From: JBDTSW01 sp039930945
GTDB lineage: Bacteria > Actinomycetota > Thermoleophilia > Solirubrobacterales > 70-9
Assembly (NCBI GenBank): GCA_039930945.1
Contig: JBDTSW010000003.1
Span: 1 to 46,942 of the forward strand
Reading direction: 5' to 3'
DNA: 46,942 nt
A program made the position numbers and the translations under genes. The notes below the pieces were generated by a model. That model was given only the letters and a program-made list of their open reading frames with translations. It was not told the DNA's origin and made no database searches. Below, in pieces: positions 34,355 to 42,891 of this stretch. The number at the start of each line of letters is the position of its first letter. Positions within the stretch are counted from its first letter, which is position 1.

Positions 34355-35149
34355 CTATCCGGCACCGTGCACCCCGGCGCCCGCGATCGGCCGCCGCGCC
34401 GCCGCGCCGCCGCGCTCATACTTGCCATGCTCGCGCGCGAGCAGGACGTCGACCACACGCGCCAGCGGGATCGTCGCGATCAGGAACAGGATCGCGCCCA
34501 GCATCAGACCCGAGCCGTTGAAGGTCTCCGACTGGATCGCGCGCCCGACGAAGACCACGTCGGCTGCCCCGAGCACGCTGACCAGCGAGGTGTCCTTCAT
34601 GAGGGCGATGAAGTCGTTGAGAAGCGGGGGGATCACCTTCCGAACCGCCTGCGGCACGATCACGAAGCGCATGGCCTGGCCGTGGCTCATCCCGACCGAC
34701 CGGGCCGCCTCCATCTGACCGCTCGGCACCGCGTCGATGCCGGCGCGGTAGACCTCCGCCATGTAGGCCCCGTACGTGATCGTGAGCCCGAAGATGCCGT
34801 ACCAGAAGGGCGACGTCTGCCCGAGCCACGTTGGCACCCCGAGCCAGCGCGGGATCACCTCGCCCCCGACAGGAGAGGAGAGCGCGCTGAGGCCACCGGA
34901 GACCAGCAGCAGGATCAGGAGCAGGGGAATCCCGCGGAAGGCGTCGATGTAGGCGATCGTCAGCCATCGCACCGGCGCCAGCGCCCGGCCCGGCAGCTGT
35001 CTCAGGACCGCCAGGACGAGTCCCCAGGTGAGTGAGGTGATCCCCGCCAGGATCGAGAGCTGGAGCGTGAACCAGAAGCCCTTGAGGACCGGCTCCAGCT
35101 CGTCTCCCATGAGGCCGAAGTCGAAGTAGTACTGGCGGATGAACTCCAT
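34355..35149 (-). CDS. Polar amino acid ABC transporter permease
   Basis: A 264-aa inner membrane permease of the HisM/GlnP type with about five transmembrane helices. The EAA loop that contacts the ATPase reads EAARSVGMSHGQAMRFVIVPQA. Other family features are IDAFRGIPLLLILL and TYGAYMAEVYRAGIDAVP. ATG 35149 follows GGGAA. A terminator-like hairpin lies between the binding protein gene and this one, so permease mRNA should be less abundant than that of the binding protein. Confidence 0.93.
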   Translation of the reverse strand: MEFIRQYYFDFGLMGDELEPVLKGFWFTLQLSILAGITSLTWGLVLAVLRQLPGRALAPVRWLTIAYIDAFRGIPLLLILLLVSGGLSALSSPVGGEVIPRWLGVPTWLGQTSPFWYGIFGLTITYGAYMAEVYRAGIDAVPSGQMEAARSVGMSHGQAMRFVIVPQAVRKVIPPLLNDFIALMKDTSLVSVLGAADVVFVGRAIQSETFNGSGLMLGAILFLIATIPLARVVDVLLAREHGKYERGGAAARRPIAGAGVHGAG

Positions 35150-35215
35150 CTTGTTCCCGTCGGTTCTGTGTTTCGCGCTCGCCCGAGCTAGTGGCTGCCT
35201 AGCCCGATCACAGCG

Positions 35216-35240
35216 AAAAGGGCGCCGGCGGCGCCCCTTT
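35216..35240 (-). terminator. Intra-operon stem-loop with T-run between SBP and permease
   Basis: Read on the minus strand: GGGCGCC-GCC-GGCGCCC followed by TTTT. It looks like an intrinsic terminator or attenuator after the binding protein gene. Partial read-through would give more binding protein than membrane components, as is common in such operons. Confidence 0.65.
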
Positions 35241-35276
35241 CGCGATCCTCAACGTTGTCGGTCCTCCGACCGGCGC

Positions 35277-36119
35277 TCAGCCCGCCAGCTCGTTGGTCCC
35301 GTTGATCACGTTGTCCGGCGCGTCGGTCGAGAAGTACTCCTGGTACAGGTCGTTCAACGTTCCGTCCTCCTTGAGCTCGGCCAGCGCGTCGTTCACCGCC
35401 GCCAGCAGCGGCGCGCCCGGTGCCGTCGGGAAGCCATACAGCTCGTTGGTCGGGATCTCCTCGGCGATCACGATGCCGCCCTGCTTCTCCACCGCGTCCG
35501 CCGCGAAGGGCTGGTCGACGATCGCGGCTGCCACCTGGCCGGTGGTCACCGCCGCCAGGGCGTCCGCGCCCTTGGCGAACCCGCGAACCTCGGAGGCGTC
35601 GGTCTCGTCGTTGGCGTAGGCCTCGCCCGTGGTCCCCTGCTGGGCACCGACGATCTCGCCCGAGAGGTCGTCGACCGAGGCGATGTCCGAGTCCTCGGCT
35701 ACCACCAGCGCCTGCTGGGCCTCGTAGTACGGATCGGAGAAGTCGACGGTCTTCTCACGCCCGGGAGTGATCGTCGACGCGGCGGCGACGATGTCGAACT
35801 GACCGCTGGCGACGTCACGGAAGATCGTGTCGAAGGCGCTGTTCTGGTATTCGGGCGTGACCCCGAGTTTCTCGGCGATCGCGTCCATCGTATCCTTGTC
35901 GAACCCGCTGAAGTCGCCGCCCTCGGGCGTGCCGATCTCAAACGGCGGGTAGGGCGCGTCGGTACCGACCAGAAGCGTTCCCTCGGTGAGTAGCCCGAGG
36001 TCCGCTGTGTCGGTGCTGCCGCTGGTCTCATCGTCGCTGTCCCCGCAGCCGACGGCGACCGTCGCCGCCGCGAGCACCGCGATCAGTCCCACGACAAGCC
36101 AGAGCCGGGATCCTCTCAT
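35277..36119 (-). CDS. Polar amino acid ABC transporter substrate-binding lipoprotein
   Basis: A 280-aa lipoprotein with signal peptide and lipobox VAVGC (Cys25), then an acidic Ser/Thr linker and the SBP_bac_3 domain: LLVGTDAPYPPFEI, GFDKDTMDAIAEKLG, FDTIFRDVASGQFDIVAA, VDFSDPYYEAQQALVV. It binds a polar amino acid outside the cell; the specificity is not readable. AGGAAGGA stands about 11 nt before ATG 36119. It is the first gene of the transporter operon and divergent from cysM. Confidence 0.93.
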   Translation of the reverse strand: MRGSRLWLVVGLIAVLAAATVAVGCGDSDDETSGSTDTADLGLLTEGTLLVGTDAPYPPFEIGTPEGGDFSGFDKDTMDAIAEKLGVTPEYQNSAFDTIFRDVASGQFDIVAAASTITPGREKTVDFSDPYYEAQQALVVAEDSDIASVDDLSGEIVGAQQGTTGEAYANDETDASEVRGFAKGADALAAVTTGQVAAAIVDQPFAADAVEKQGGIVIAEEIPTNELYGFPTAPGAPLLAAVNDALAELKEDGTLNDLYQEYFSTDAPDNVINGTNELAG

Positions 36120-36258
36120 CAGAATGCGTCCTTCCTAGCTGGTTGGCGGGGCCAAACGGTCCCCGTCGGGCGTCAACATACCCCCTCTTGGTACCTGCAT
36201 GTGCCGGGGTGACAAATCAGGCTACCGCTCCCGCCCGGTGACGGGACGGGCACCGCAC

Positions 36259-36264
36259 TATACT
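36259..36264 (+). promoter_or_regulatory. TATACT -10 of cysM
   Basis: TATACT ends 9 nt before GTG 36274. No Shine-Dalgarno fits the start, so transcription probably begins at or within a few bases of the GTG (leaderless). Confidence 0.5.
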
Positions 36265-36273
36265 TTCGAAAGC

Positions 36274-37245
36274 GTGGCCCTCGACGAGCGCACCCTCAAC
36301 CGCCCCTGCGGCGGACGCTACGGCGACCTCGTCGAGGCGATCGGCAACACGCCGCTGGTCGAGCTGCCCTCGCTCTCGCCGAAGCCGGGCGTGAGGATCT
36401 TCGCCAAGCTCGAGGGGCAGAACCCCACCGGCTCGGTCAAGGACCGGGTGGCGAAGTCGATGATCGAGTCGGCGGAGGCCGAGGGCGCGATCGAGCCCGG
36501 GCAGAAGATGCTCGAGCCGACGTCCGGCAACACGGGAATCTCGCTGGCGATGATCTGCCGCCGCAAGGGCTATGAGCTGACCGTGGTCATGCCCGACAAC
36601 GTCACCGAGGAGCGGACTCAGCTGCTGCGGATGCACGGGGCCGAGATCGTCTACTCGGAGGGCGCCAAGGGCTCCAATGGCGCCGTCGAGCTGGCGCTGG
36701 AGATGGCCGACGCCGATCCCGCCGTCTACATGCCCTACCAGTATGGCAACGAGGCGAACCCCCGCGCCCACTACGAGGGCACCGCCCCCGAGATCCTCGA
36801 GGAGCTGGACACGGTGACGGCGTTCGTCGCCGGCCTCGGCACCGGGGGAACCCTGATGGGGGTCGGCCGCCGGCTGAAGGAGAACGACCCCGAGACGAAG
36901 ATCGTCGCCGCCGAGCCGATGCAGGGGGACATGGTCCATGGCCTGCGCTCGCTCGACGATGGCTTCATCCCGCCGATCATCGACCTCTCGCTCCTCGACC
37001 GCAAGATCATGGTCTCCAATCGCGACGCGATCGTCTGGACTCAGCGCCTGCTGCGCGAGGAGGGGCTGTTCGCCGGGGTCTCCGCGGGCGCGATCGCCGC
37101 CATCTGCGTGCGGATCGCGAACGAGCTCGACCAGGGCAACGTCGTCTTCGTCGTCCCCGACGATGGCTGGAAATACCTCTCCTCGGGCGTCTACACGAAG
37201 TCGGTGGAGGAGATGGAGGCGATCGACTCCACCGTCTGGTGGTAG
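36274..37245 (+). CDS. cysM: CysO-dependent cysteine synthase CysM
   Basis: A 323-aa PLP enzyme of the cysteine synthase family. The PLP lysine is in NPTGSVKDRVAKSMI, EPTSGNTGISLAM binds substrate carboxylate, and GLGTGGTLMGVGR the PLP phosphate. The C-terminus (KYLSSGVYTKSVEEMEAIDSTVWW) matches the mobile lid of Mycobacterium CysM, which uses O-phosphoserine and CysO thiocarboxylate rather than sulfide. mec follows 30 nt later and cysO is nearby, supporting that assignment over CysK. GTG 36274 was chosen because of the TATACT hexamer; a start 25 codons earlier lacks family similarity. Confidence 0.92.
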   Translation: MALDERTLNRPCGGRYGDLVEAIGNTPLVELPSLSPKPGVRIFAKLEGQNPTGSVKDRVAKSMIESAEAEGAIEPGQKMLEPTSGNTGISLAMICRRKGYELTVVMPDNVTEERTQLLRMHGAEIVYSEGAKGSNGAVELALEMADADPAVYMPYQYGNEANPRAHYEGTAPEILEELDTVTAFVAGLGTGGTLMGVGRRLKENDPETKIVAAEPMQGDMVHGLRSLDDGFIPPIIDLSLLDRKIMVSNRDAIVWTQRLLREEGLFAGVSAGAIAAICVRIANELDQGNVVFVVPDDGWKYLSSGVYTKSVEEMEAIDSTVWW

Positions 37246-37275
37246 CCGCCGCCCCCGGGGCCGGAGGAGGCGGCG

Positions 37276-37671
37276 ATGCGCATCGCCCCTGAGCTCGTCG
37301 AGGAGATCGTCGCGCACGCGCGCGAGGGCGCCCCGAACGAGTGCTGCGGGCTCGTCTCAGGGCGCGAGCGGGAGGCGCTCAGCGTTCGCCGCGCCCCCAA
37401 CCTGTTCGCCAGCCCGCGCCGGTTCGAGGTCGGCGGCCTGCCCGGCCTGCTGAGCGAGATCGAGGCCGACGGCGAGGAGATGATCGGCATGTACCACTCC
37501 CACCCCCGCAGCGAGGCGTACCCGTCGCAGACCGACATCAACCTGGCCTGGGGCTGGCCGGGGATCCTCTGGCTGATCTGCTCGCTGGCGGGCGACGAGC
37601 CTGAGGTCCGCTGCTTCGAGATCACCGACGCCAGGGTCGACGAGGTCGAGCTCGAGATCGCCGGAGCCTAG
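37276..37671 (+). CDS. mec: JAMM metalloprotease Mec (CysO-cysteine peptidase)
   Basis: A 131-aa zinc peptidase. The JAMM/MPN+ residues are complete: E22 in PNECCGLVSG, H74 and H76 in MYHSHPRSE, then S84 and D87 with the exact H-x7-S-x2-D spacing. In Mycobacterium Mec releases cysteine from CysO-Cys. Here CysO is encoded with that very cysteine at its end and MoaD ends GGSL, so Mec may also mature the carriers. GGAGGAGG lies before ATG 37276. Cotranscribed with cysM. Confidence 0.93.
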   Translation: MRIAPELVEEIVAHAREGAPNECCGLVSGREREALSVRRAPNLFASPRRFEVGGLPGLLSEIEADGEEMIGMYHSHPRSEAYPSQTDINLAWGWPGILWLICSLAGDEPEVRCFEITDARVDEVELEIAGA

Positions 37672-37675
37672 GCCG

Positions 37676-38170
37676 GTGGCCGCGGCCGAGCCGCTCGCAT
37701 GCCCGCAGTGCGCCCGGCGCTTTCAGCTGGACGAGCGCTTCTGCCCCGACGACGGCATGCCGCTGGTCTACGTCGGCCGCGGCGAGGAGGAGCCGATCAC
37801 CGAGGCGCGCGAGCGCGCCCGCAAGATCAAGCCCCAGTACACCTCCGGCGAGCTCGTCAAGGTGGCCTGGGCCCGCAACCTCTCCGAGGCCGAGCTGATG
37901 CAGGGGATCCTGCTCGACCAGGGCATCCCCAGCGTGCAGCGCCGGAGCCGCGGCTTCGACGTCCCCGACTTCCTCGCGGCTGGGCCCCGAGACATCCTCG
38001 TCCCCGAGGCCGCCGGGCCCGACGCCCGGGAGATCCTCACCGGCACCGACGCCCCCGAGGCCCCGCTTGAGCCCGACGAGGGCCGCGCCGCCCGGCTGCT
38101 GGCCGGAATGGCCGTCGCCCTGGTGCTGGCGGCGGCGATCGTCTGGGCCCTCTACCAGCTCGTCGGCTGA
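37676..38170 (+). CDS. Zinc-ribbon, DUF2007-like membrane-anchored protein
   Basis: A 164-aa protein starting at GTG 37676, 4 nt after the mec stop. An N-terminal zinc ribbon (CPQCARRF with FCPDDG) is followed by a DUF2007-like signal-transducing domain (about 60-115: VAWARNLSEAELMQGILLDQGIPSV) and a C-terminal transmembrane helix (about 140-162). Function unknown; the operon with cysM and mec hints at a link to cysteine metabolism, without direct evidence. Its end overlaps the convergent gene by 19 bp. Confidence 0.75.
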   Translation: MAAAEPLACPQCARRFQLDERFCPDDGMPLVYVGRGEEEPITEARERARKIKPQYTSGELVKVAWARNLSEAELMQGILLDQGIPSVQRRSRGFDVPDFLAAGPRDILVPEAAGPDAREILTGTDAPEAPLEPDEGRAARLLAGMAVALVLAAAIVWALYQLVG

Positions 38171-38964
38171 TCCGAGCCGAAGTCGGGCGGAACCGAGAGC
38201 TCTCCCTCGGACCCGCGGGTGCGGGGGATCTCCTCCCGCAGGTAGCGGCGCCAGAGACGCTCCACCTGGGCCGCGGACGCGTCGAAGGCGAGCTCCAGGT
38301 TCCCCCGGGCGCCGCTGCGGTGAAGCCGCGAGACGAGCACCTGGCAGGCGTCGCGCCCGCGCTCACGCTCGAGCAGCTCGAAGACCGTGCCGCCGAGGAT
38401 GATCGCGTCGCGCGCTGACGGCGGGAAGGAGGGGGGCTTGCCCTGGCGCATGCGGGTGTTGGCGGCGGCGCGGAAGAGGGACACGTGCCCGGCGTAGTAC
38501 TGGGCGGCGCCCTCGACCAGCCAGGCCCAGCGCAGATAGCGCCAGAAGCCGCCCGGCCCCCACGGCGGCGGCACCTTGTCGTTGTTGGCGCCGACCACGA
38601 TCTGCGCGTAGAGACGCTCCGCGGTCCCCCGCAGCGCGACCAGGGAGTCGTCTCCCGCCGAGCGGCGCTCGAGGTAGTCGTCGTTGAGGACGTGCAACTC
38701 GGTGGCCATCGCCCAGCCCGCCAGATAACGCTGGCCGGCGGGCGCGGCCGCGAGGCGGGCCAGCGGCAGGAAGGGGTGGGCGGCGGCGAGCCAGCCCGGC
38801 GTCGGGTGGACGACGAGGGTGATCCCGCCGGGCGCCTCGTCGAAGCGATCCTCCAGGCGCAGGCGCAGGTCCTCGAGTGCGTCCAGTGTGCGCTGGGCGT
38901 CCTCGGTGTCAGCGCTCTCGTGCCGGGCGACGAACGCCAGCGACTCGGTCTCGACCCATGCCAT
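38152..38964 (-). CDS. Peptidase MA-like protein without the HExxH zinc motif
   Basis: A 270-aa protein with the general layout of gluzincin/peptidase MA relatives: an N-terminal ARHESADTEDAQRTLDALEDL block, a middle VVHPTPGWLAAAHPF strand region, and the downstream WLVEGAAQYYAGH block that usually carries the third zinc ligand. The first zinc helix, which should read HExxH, is instead RLYAQIVVGANN, so zinc hydrolysis is improbable. No signal peptide. Assignment rests on architecture only. Confidence 0.6.
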   Translation of the reverse strand: MAWVETESLAFVARHESADTEDAQRTLDALEDLRLRLEDRFDEAPGGITLVVHPTPGWLAAAHPFLPLARLAAAPAGQRYLAGWAMATELHVLNDDYLERRSAGDDSLVALRGTAERLYAQIVVGANNDKVPPPWGPGGFWRYLRWAWLVEGAAQYYAGHVSLFRAAANTRMRQGKPPSFPPSARDAIILGGTVFELLERERGRDACQVLVSRLHRSGARGNLELAFDASAAQVERLWRRYLREEIPRTRGSEGELSVPPDFGSDQPTSW

Positions 38965-39060
38965 GCGTCGAGGATATTCGGGAGGCTCGCTCGTGCTACC
39001 GCGCGTGTGGGCCAGCCGGGTAAGGCCCGGGCCCTAACCCGACGAGACCGGACGCGAAGC

Positions 39061-39108
39061 GGAGGATCTCGCCGGAGTGATTCCGGAGGATCTCGCCGGA
39101 GTTATTCC
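39061..39108. repeat. Tandem 24-bp direct repeat (two units)
   Basis: GGAGGATCTCGCCGGAGTGA plus TTCC (39061-39084) is repeated immediately (39085-39108) with one base changed. Each unit, with the following bases, contains the inverted pair CCGGA-N5-TCCGG. It lies in the 161-bp gap between the penicillin acylase stop and the start of the peptidase-MA-like gene. Paired operator sites or a small tandem expansion are both possible. Confidence 0.7.
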
Positions 39109-39125
39109 GGCAGGCCCGGCGTGGC

Positions 39126-41981
39126 TTACGGAACGGCGTTCTGGGGCTCGACGACCTGCTGGAAGGTCGGACGGTTCTGCCAGTGGATCGGGGGCTGGGA
39201 GATGCCGCCGATCGTGGTTGCGCGGATCGAGTCCTTGCACCACTGGGCGCTGGGAACGGGGCTCACCTGGTTGTTGCAGGCCGTGTTCGGGAAGCCCGGG
39301 TAAAGCGTCGCGTTGTCGTCGTTGGCCAGCGCCTTCCTGAGCGATCCCTGGAGCGCCTTGGCGCACTTCTTCAGCTTGCCGCCGCCGCAGTACTCGCGCG
39401 AGTAGGGCGAGTCGACCGGGTCGCCGAGGACCGAGCGCAGGTCCTTGTCGACGTAGCCGTACCAGCCGGAGATGTAGGCCGAGCCGCTCGCCCCGGGCGC
39501 GTTGTCGAGGCCCATCATCGTCTGGATCTGCGCGTACAGGGGACTGCCAAGCTCGTCCTCGAACTGCGCCGCGACCAGCCGCGGCCACCAGGCGTCCATG
39601 ATCCGCACGGCCTTGGTGTCCTCGTAGACGCCGTCGCCGTCGCTGTCGCGGCGGTGGGCGCCGGCCTTGTTCCACTTCTTCAGCGTCTTGATCGCCTTCT
39701 TCAGCTTCTTCTTGCCCTTGGCCTTGTTGAGCTTGGTCTTGACCACCTTCAGCGCCACGGGCAGCACCTGCGAGCCGCGCAGGTCGACCGTCGCGGCGTC
39801 CTCCATCGCGTCGACCAGCTCGGCCCGCGTCATCGTCTCGGCGCCGGCGATCCCGGCCTCGACCCGCTCGTCCAGCGACTCGACCCTCTGTACCGGGCCG
39901 AACGAGTACTTCTCGTCGGCGGCGCTGTAATCCGGCGCCTGCTTGTTGTTCCAGGAGGTGATGTAGTCCTGGTCGACCACCTGCGGGTGGGCGGCCGCCG
40001 GCGCCCGGTCGAAGCTGACGCTGGCGGGGTCGAAGTTGCTCCACGCGTTGTCGAGCGTCTCACCAAGGTCGGGGTCGAGGCGGACCGGCAGGTTCGGGTC
40101 GACATTCGCCGGGCGCACGGGGTTGGCGCCGGAGTTGAAGTAGGCGATCTTCTCGGGGTCGGCGTAGAACCAGTTGAAGGTGTTGTCGATCTGGGCCGCC
40201 GCCGCCTTGAACTCGTCCACGTCCTCCATCGTCGAGGGCTGGTTGAAGGCCGCGAAGCCGACCGCCGAGTCGGCCTCGTGCATGTAGGTCGCGCGCAGCT
40301 TCGTGTAGGCGTAGGGCACGCCGCCGATCTCGGCCCGGTGGGAGACGATCCCGACCTTGGTCCGCAGCGAGTGCAGCGTCTGGCCGCCGGTCGGGGTCGA
40401 GTCGGCGGCGCTGGGGGACCAGGCGTTGACCCGCTCCAGCACCTCGAACGGCTCGCAGCCGCCGTCGAAGCGGTAGCCGTCGTCGCTGAGATCGCCGAGA
40501 TCGCCCGGGTTGCCGGGGTCGCAGAGCTCGACCGCGTAGGTGTCGATGATGTCCTGGCCGGCGGAGGTGGCGCTCCAGGCGTAGTCCTGGCCGCGGCCGA
40601 GTAGCACGTAGAGGTTGATCCCCGCGAAGGCGGCCCCCCGGGCGTCGATCCCGAGCCCCTCGCCCGTGGTCGGCGCGTGCATGTCGATCTCGGTCAGGAT
40701 CTGCGGCGAGAAGTAGCCGACCTGCGGCCCCATTACGGCCAGAGGGTGGTCGCCCTCCGACTCGGCGTCGGAGACCAGCAGGGCGTTGGAGGCGCCCTCG
40801 AGGTCGAGCAGCCCCTTGAACGGGGGCGGCTGGGCCGCCTTGGCCTTCGGCGGCGGCGGCGGGCCGGCCACGATCGGCTCCTGGACGGTCGTGCCCGGAT
40901 CGGGTAAGGCGACGTCGTCGGGGCTCGCCGGCGGCACGCCGTAGGGGAAGGGGGTGCCGTCGTGGACGGTCGTCGGGGCCTCGGTGTCCTCGCGCGAGCG
41001 GAAGTCGTCGAAGACGTCACGGCCGTCACCGGCGCCGAACTCGGCGACCGCCTTCTCGAGCACGAGCGCGTTGCCGACCTCGCCGCCGCCACCCTTGCCG
41101 AACTGGCCGGCGACCACCAAGGCGGTCGCGATCACGTCGGTCACCTGCCACTCGTCCGGGCCGGCGGGGTGGTTGGTGAGGTAGTACTCGCCGGGGATCG
41201 TCGAGAGGGCCTGATCCACCGCCGGGCCGTCTCGCGCCTCGGCGATGTACTGGTTGATTCCGTCGACGTAGTTCTGCACGTCGGCCTGGACCTGGAGGCC
41301 CTCGGCCCCGCGGTTGTCGTCGGCGTCGTCGAACTGCTGTTGCAGGTCGGCCTCGTTGTAGGGGGCGTCGCGCCAGGTCGAGCGGTCGGTGGCGGCGTTG
41401 GAGCCGCCGAGGAAGGAGGAGAGGTCGGCGCGCCCGAGGTGGCGCACGACGTCCATGAAGAAGAGCCGGTCCTCGGCGCCGACATAGCCGGCCCCGAACA
41501 TCAGCGCGGCGCGGTCGGCGCCGTAGACGTGTGGCACCCCGGCGCCGGCGTCACGGACGATGGTGACGTCGTCGCAGTGGGCCGAGTCGACGGAGGGTTC
41601 GGAGACGATCGCGCAGTCGGGCGTGTAGGTCTCGTCGACGTCGCCGCCCTGGACGCCGAAGCTGGCGTCCTTGTAGAAGCCGTCGACCTGGTCCTCGGTC
41701 AGGCCGGGGGCGGCTTGGACGATGTCGTCGTACTCGTCGAGCTGGTCGTTGTTGTGGGGCGGGCGGGCGCCGCCGCCGAAGAGGAAGGTAGAGATCTCGG
41801 GGAGGGTGGCGAAGCCGTTCTGCCCCGGCGGGAGGATGTTGCGGAAGCCGAGACCGTCGTCGTCCTGGTAGGCGCCGGCCGTGGGCGGACTGGCCTGGGC
41901 GCCGGCGGGCGCGAGCAGCAGCGCCGTGGCGAGCGTGGCGGCGGCGGCCGTGACCAACCTGCGTCCTGGGCGATGTGACAT
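39126..41981 (-). CDS. Secreted penicillin acylase family Ntn hydrolase
   Basis: A 951-aa exported amidase. After a signal peptide (to about residue 30, GAQA) the alpha part shows VTIVRDAGAGVPHVYGAD and GAGYVGAEDRLFFMDVVRHLGRADLSSFLG. A Pro-rich linker leads to the self-cleavage site LDLEGASNALLVS, giving N-terminal Ser398 of the beta chain. A Lys-rich segment followed by DSDGDGVYED, a likely Ca2+ loop, is inserted in the beta chain. Substrates could be beta-lactams, acyl-homoserine lactones or other N-acyl compounds. ATG 41981 has GAGGGGAG upstream. Confidence 0.9.
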   Translation of the reverse strand: MSHRPGRRLVTAAAATLATALLLAPAGAQASPPTAGAYQDDDGLGFRNILPPGQNGFATLPEISTFLFGGGARPPHNNDQLDEYDDIVQAAPGLTEDQVDGFYKDASFGVQGGDVDETYTPDCAIVSEPSVDSAHCDDVTIVRDAGAGVPHVYGADRAALMFGAGYVGAEDRLFFMDVVRHLGRADLSSFLGGSNAATDRSTWRDAPYNEADLQQQFDDADDNRGAEGLQVQADVQNYVDGINQYIAEARDGPAVDQALSTIPGEYYLTNHPAGPDEWQVTDVIATALVVAGQFGKGGGGEVGNALVLEKAVAEFGAGDGRDVFDDFRSREDTEAPTTVHDGTPFPYGVPPASPDDVALPDPGTTVQEPIVAGPPPPPKAKAAQPPPFKGLLDLEGASNALLVSDAESEGDHPLAVMGPQVGYFSPQILTEIDMHAPTTGEGLGIDARGAAFAGINLYVLLGRGQDYAWSATSAGQDIIDTYAVELCDPGNPGDLGDLSDDGYRFDGGCEPFEVLERVNAWSPSAADSTPTGGQTLHSLRTKVGIVSHRAEIGGVPYAYTKLRATYMHEADSAVGFAAFNQPSTMEDVDEFKAAAAQIDNTFNWFYADPEKIAYFNSGANPVRPANVDPNLPVRLDPDLGETLDNAWSNFDPASVSFDRAPAAAHPQVVDQDYITSWNNKQAPDYSAADEKYSFGPVQRVESLDERVEAGIAGAETMTRAELVDAMEDAATVDLRGSQVLPVALKVVKTKLNKAKGKKKLKKAIKTLKKWNKAGAHRRDSDGDGVYEDTKAVRIMDAWWPRLVAAQFEDELGSPLYAQIQTMMGLDNAPGASGSAYISGWYGYVDKDLRSVLGDPVDSPYSREYCGGGKLKKCAKALQGSLRKALANDDNATLYPGFPNTACNNQVSPVPSAQWCKDSIRATTIGGISQPPIHWQNRPTFQQVVEPQNAVP

Positions 41982-42037
41982 CCGGTCTCCCCTCGGCTCG
42001 GCGCCGTCCCTGACACCCGCCATCCGCTTCGGGCGCG

Positions 42038-42043
42038 AGTATA
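42038..42043 (-). promoter_or_regulatory. TATACT -10 upstream of the penicillin acylase gene
   Basis: TATACT (42043-42038) lies 56 nt before ATG 41981 in the gap after the DUF1802 gene; a 5' leader of about 50 nt with a Shine-Dalgarno would result. No clear -35. Confidence 0.4.
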
Positions 42044-42063
42044 GGGGTGCGGGGCGGTCGGGC

Positions 42064-42693
42064 TCAGGCGGGGACCGGCTCGGCCGCGCCGCAGATCTCG
42101 CGGATCGCCGCCGCCGCGCGGTCGAACTCCGGGTCGGCCATCACCGGGGTGCCCTCGAAGCTCAGCTCGCGGTCGATCTCGACCCAGGAGCGGCAGCCGT
42201 GGTACTCGTCGCGAACGCGGACGGTCACCGGGCGGGGGATCCGGTGGACCCGCAGAAGCAGCACGTGCAGGGGGTGGGTGCGCTTCCAGGCCAGGCGCTT
42301 GCGCGCGTAGTTCGGGGTCCAGACGTGGAAGGGTGAGAGCCCCTCGACGATCCGGGGCTCGTCCGTGGTCCAGTGATCGGCGACCTCGGCCCAGGCGCGG
42401 ATCCGGACCCGGTCGGGCTGGGCGATGCCGCCGTCCTGGAGCAGCGCCCTCGGGGGCGGCTCCTCGTCGGGCCACACGCCCTCCTCGAGGGCGCGGCGAA
42501 GCTCGGGGTGGTGGGATTCGCGGACCAGGTCGTTGCGCTGATGGTCGAACGTCGGGTAGAGGAAGAACCGCTCGTGCTCGAGCTCGAAGTGCCTGTCCTC
42601 TTCCCGGATGCCGCCCTTGCGCATGGTCACGAGCTGTTCACCCTCGGCCAGGGCGCGCACCGTCACGGCCCACTCTTTAAAGGCGATAGGCAT
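42064..42693 (-). CDS. DUF1802 family protein
   Basis: A 209-aa soluble protein. The N-terminal half is diagnostic of DUF1802: AFKEWAVTVRALAEGEQLVTMRKGG, then FELEHERFFLYPTFDHQRND. The C-terminal half includes WVEIDRELSFEGTPVMADPEFD. Function is unknown for the family. Start ATG 42693 lacks a clear Shine-Dalgarno. It is divergent from the sigma factor gene across 198 bp, in which I see no further gene. Confidence 0.82.
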   Translation of the reverse strand: MPIAFKEWAVTVRALAEGEQLVTMRKGGIREEDRHFELEHERFFLYPTFDHQRNDLVRESHHPELRRALEEGVWPDEEPPPRALLQDGGIAQPDRVRIRAWAEVADHWTTDEPRIVEGLSPFHVWTPNYARKRLAWKRTHPLHVLLLRVHRIPRPVTVRVRDEYHGCRSWVEIDRELSFEGTPVMADPEFDRAAAAIREICGAAEPVPA

Positions 42694-42891
42694 CTGAAGT
42701 CTTGGGAAAGGCGTTTAGGTCGAGAAGGGGGGTTTACGGATCGATCGCCGCCCAAACACGGGCTCTTCCGGCTTTGGATCCGACTGAGGGCAGCAGTCTA
42801 GGACAGATCGTCGAAAACGCCAAATTCGTAACTTTTGTTGCGACAGCTCGGATTCGGAGGGACCGCCGGCACTTTGATAGGCATTGGCGCC

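Noticed and set aside
39061..39108. Start of a CRISPR array
   Set aside because: Two directly abutting 24-bp units without spacers and no cas genes.
42694..42891. Extra gene or ECF autoregulated promoter in the gap before the sigma factor
   Set aside because: No convincing ORF with a start and ribosome binding site; an AAC-type -35 and CGTC-type -10 pair could not be placed at proper spacing.
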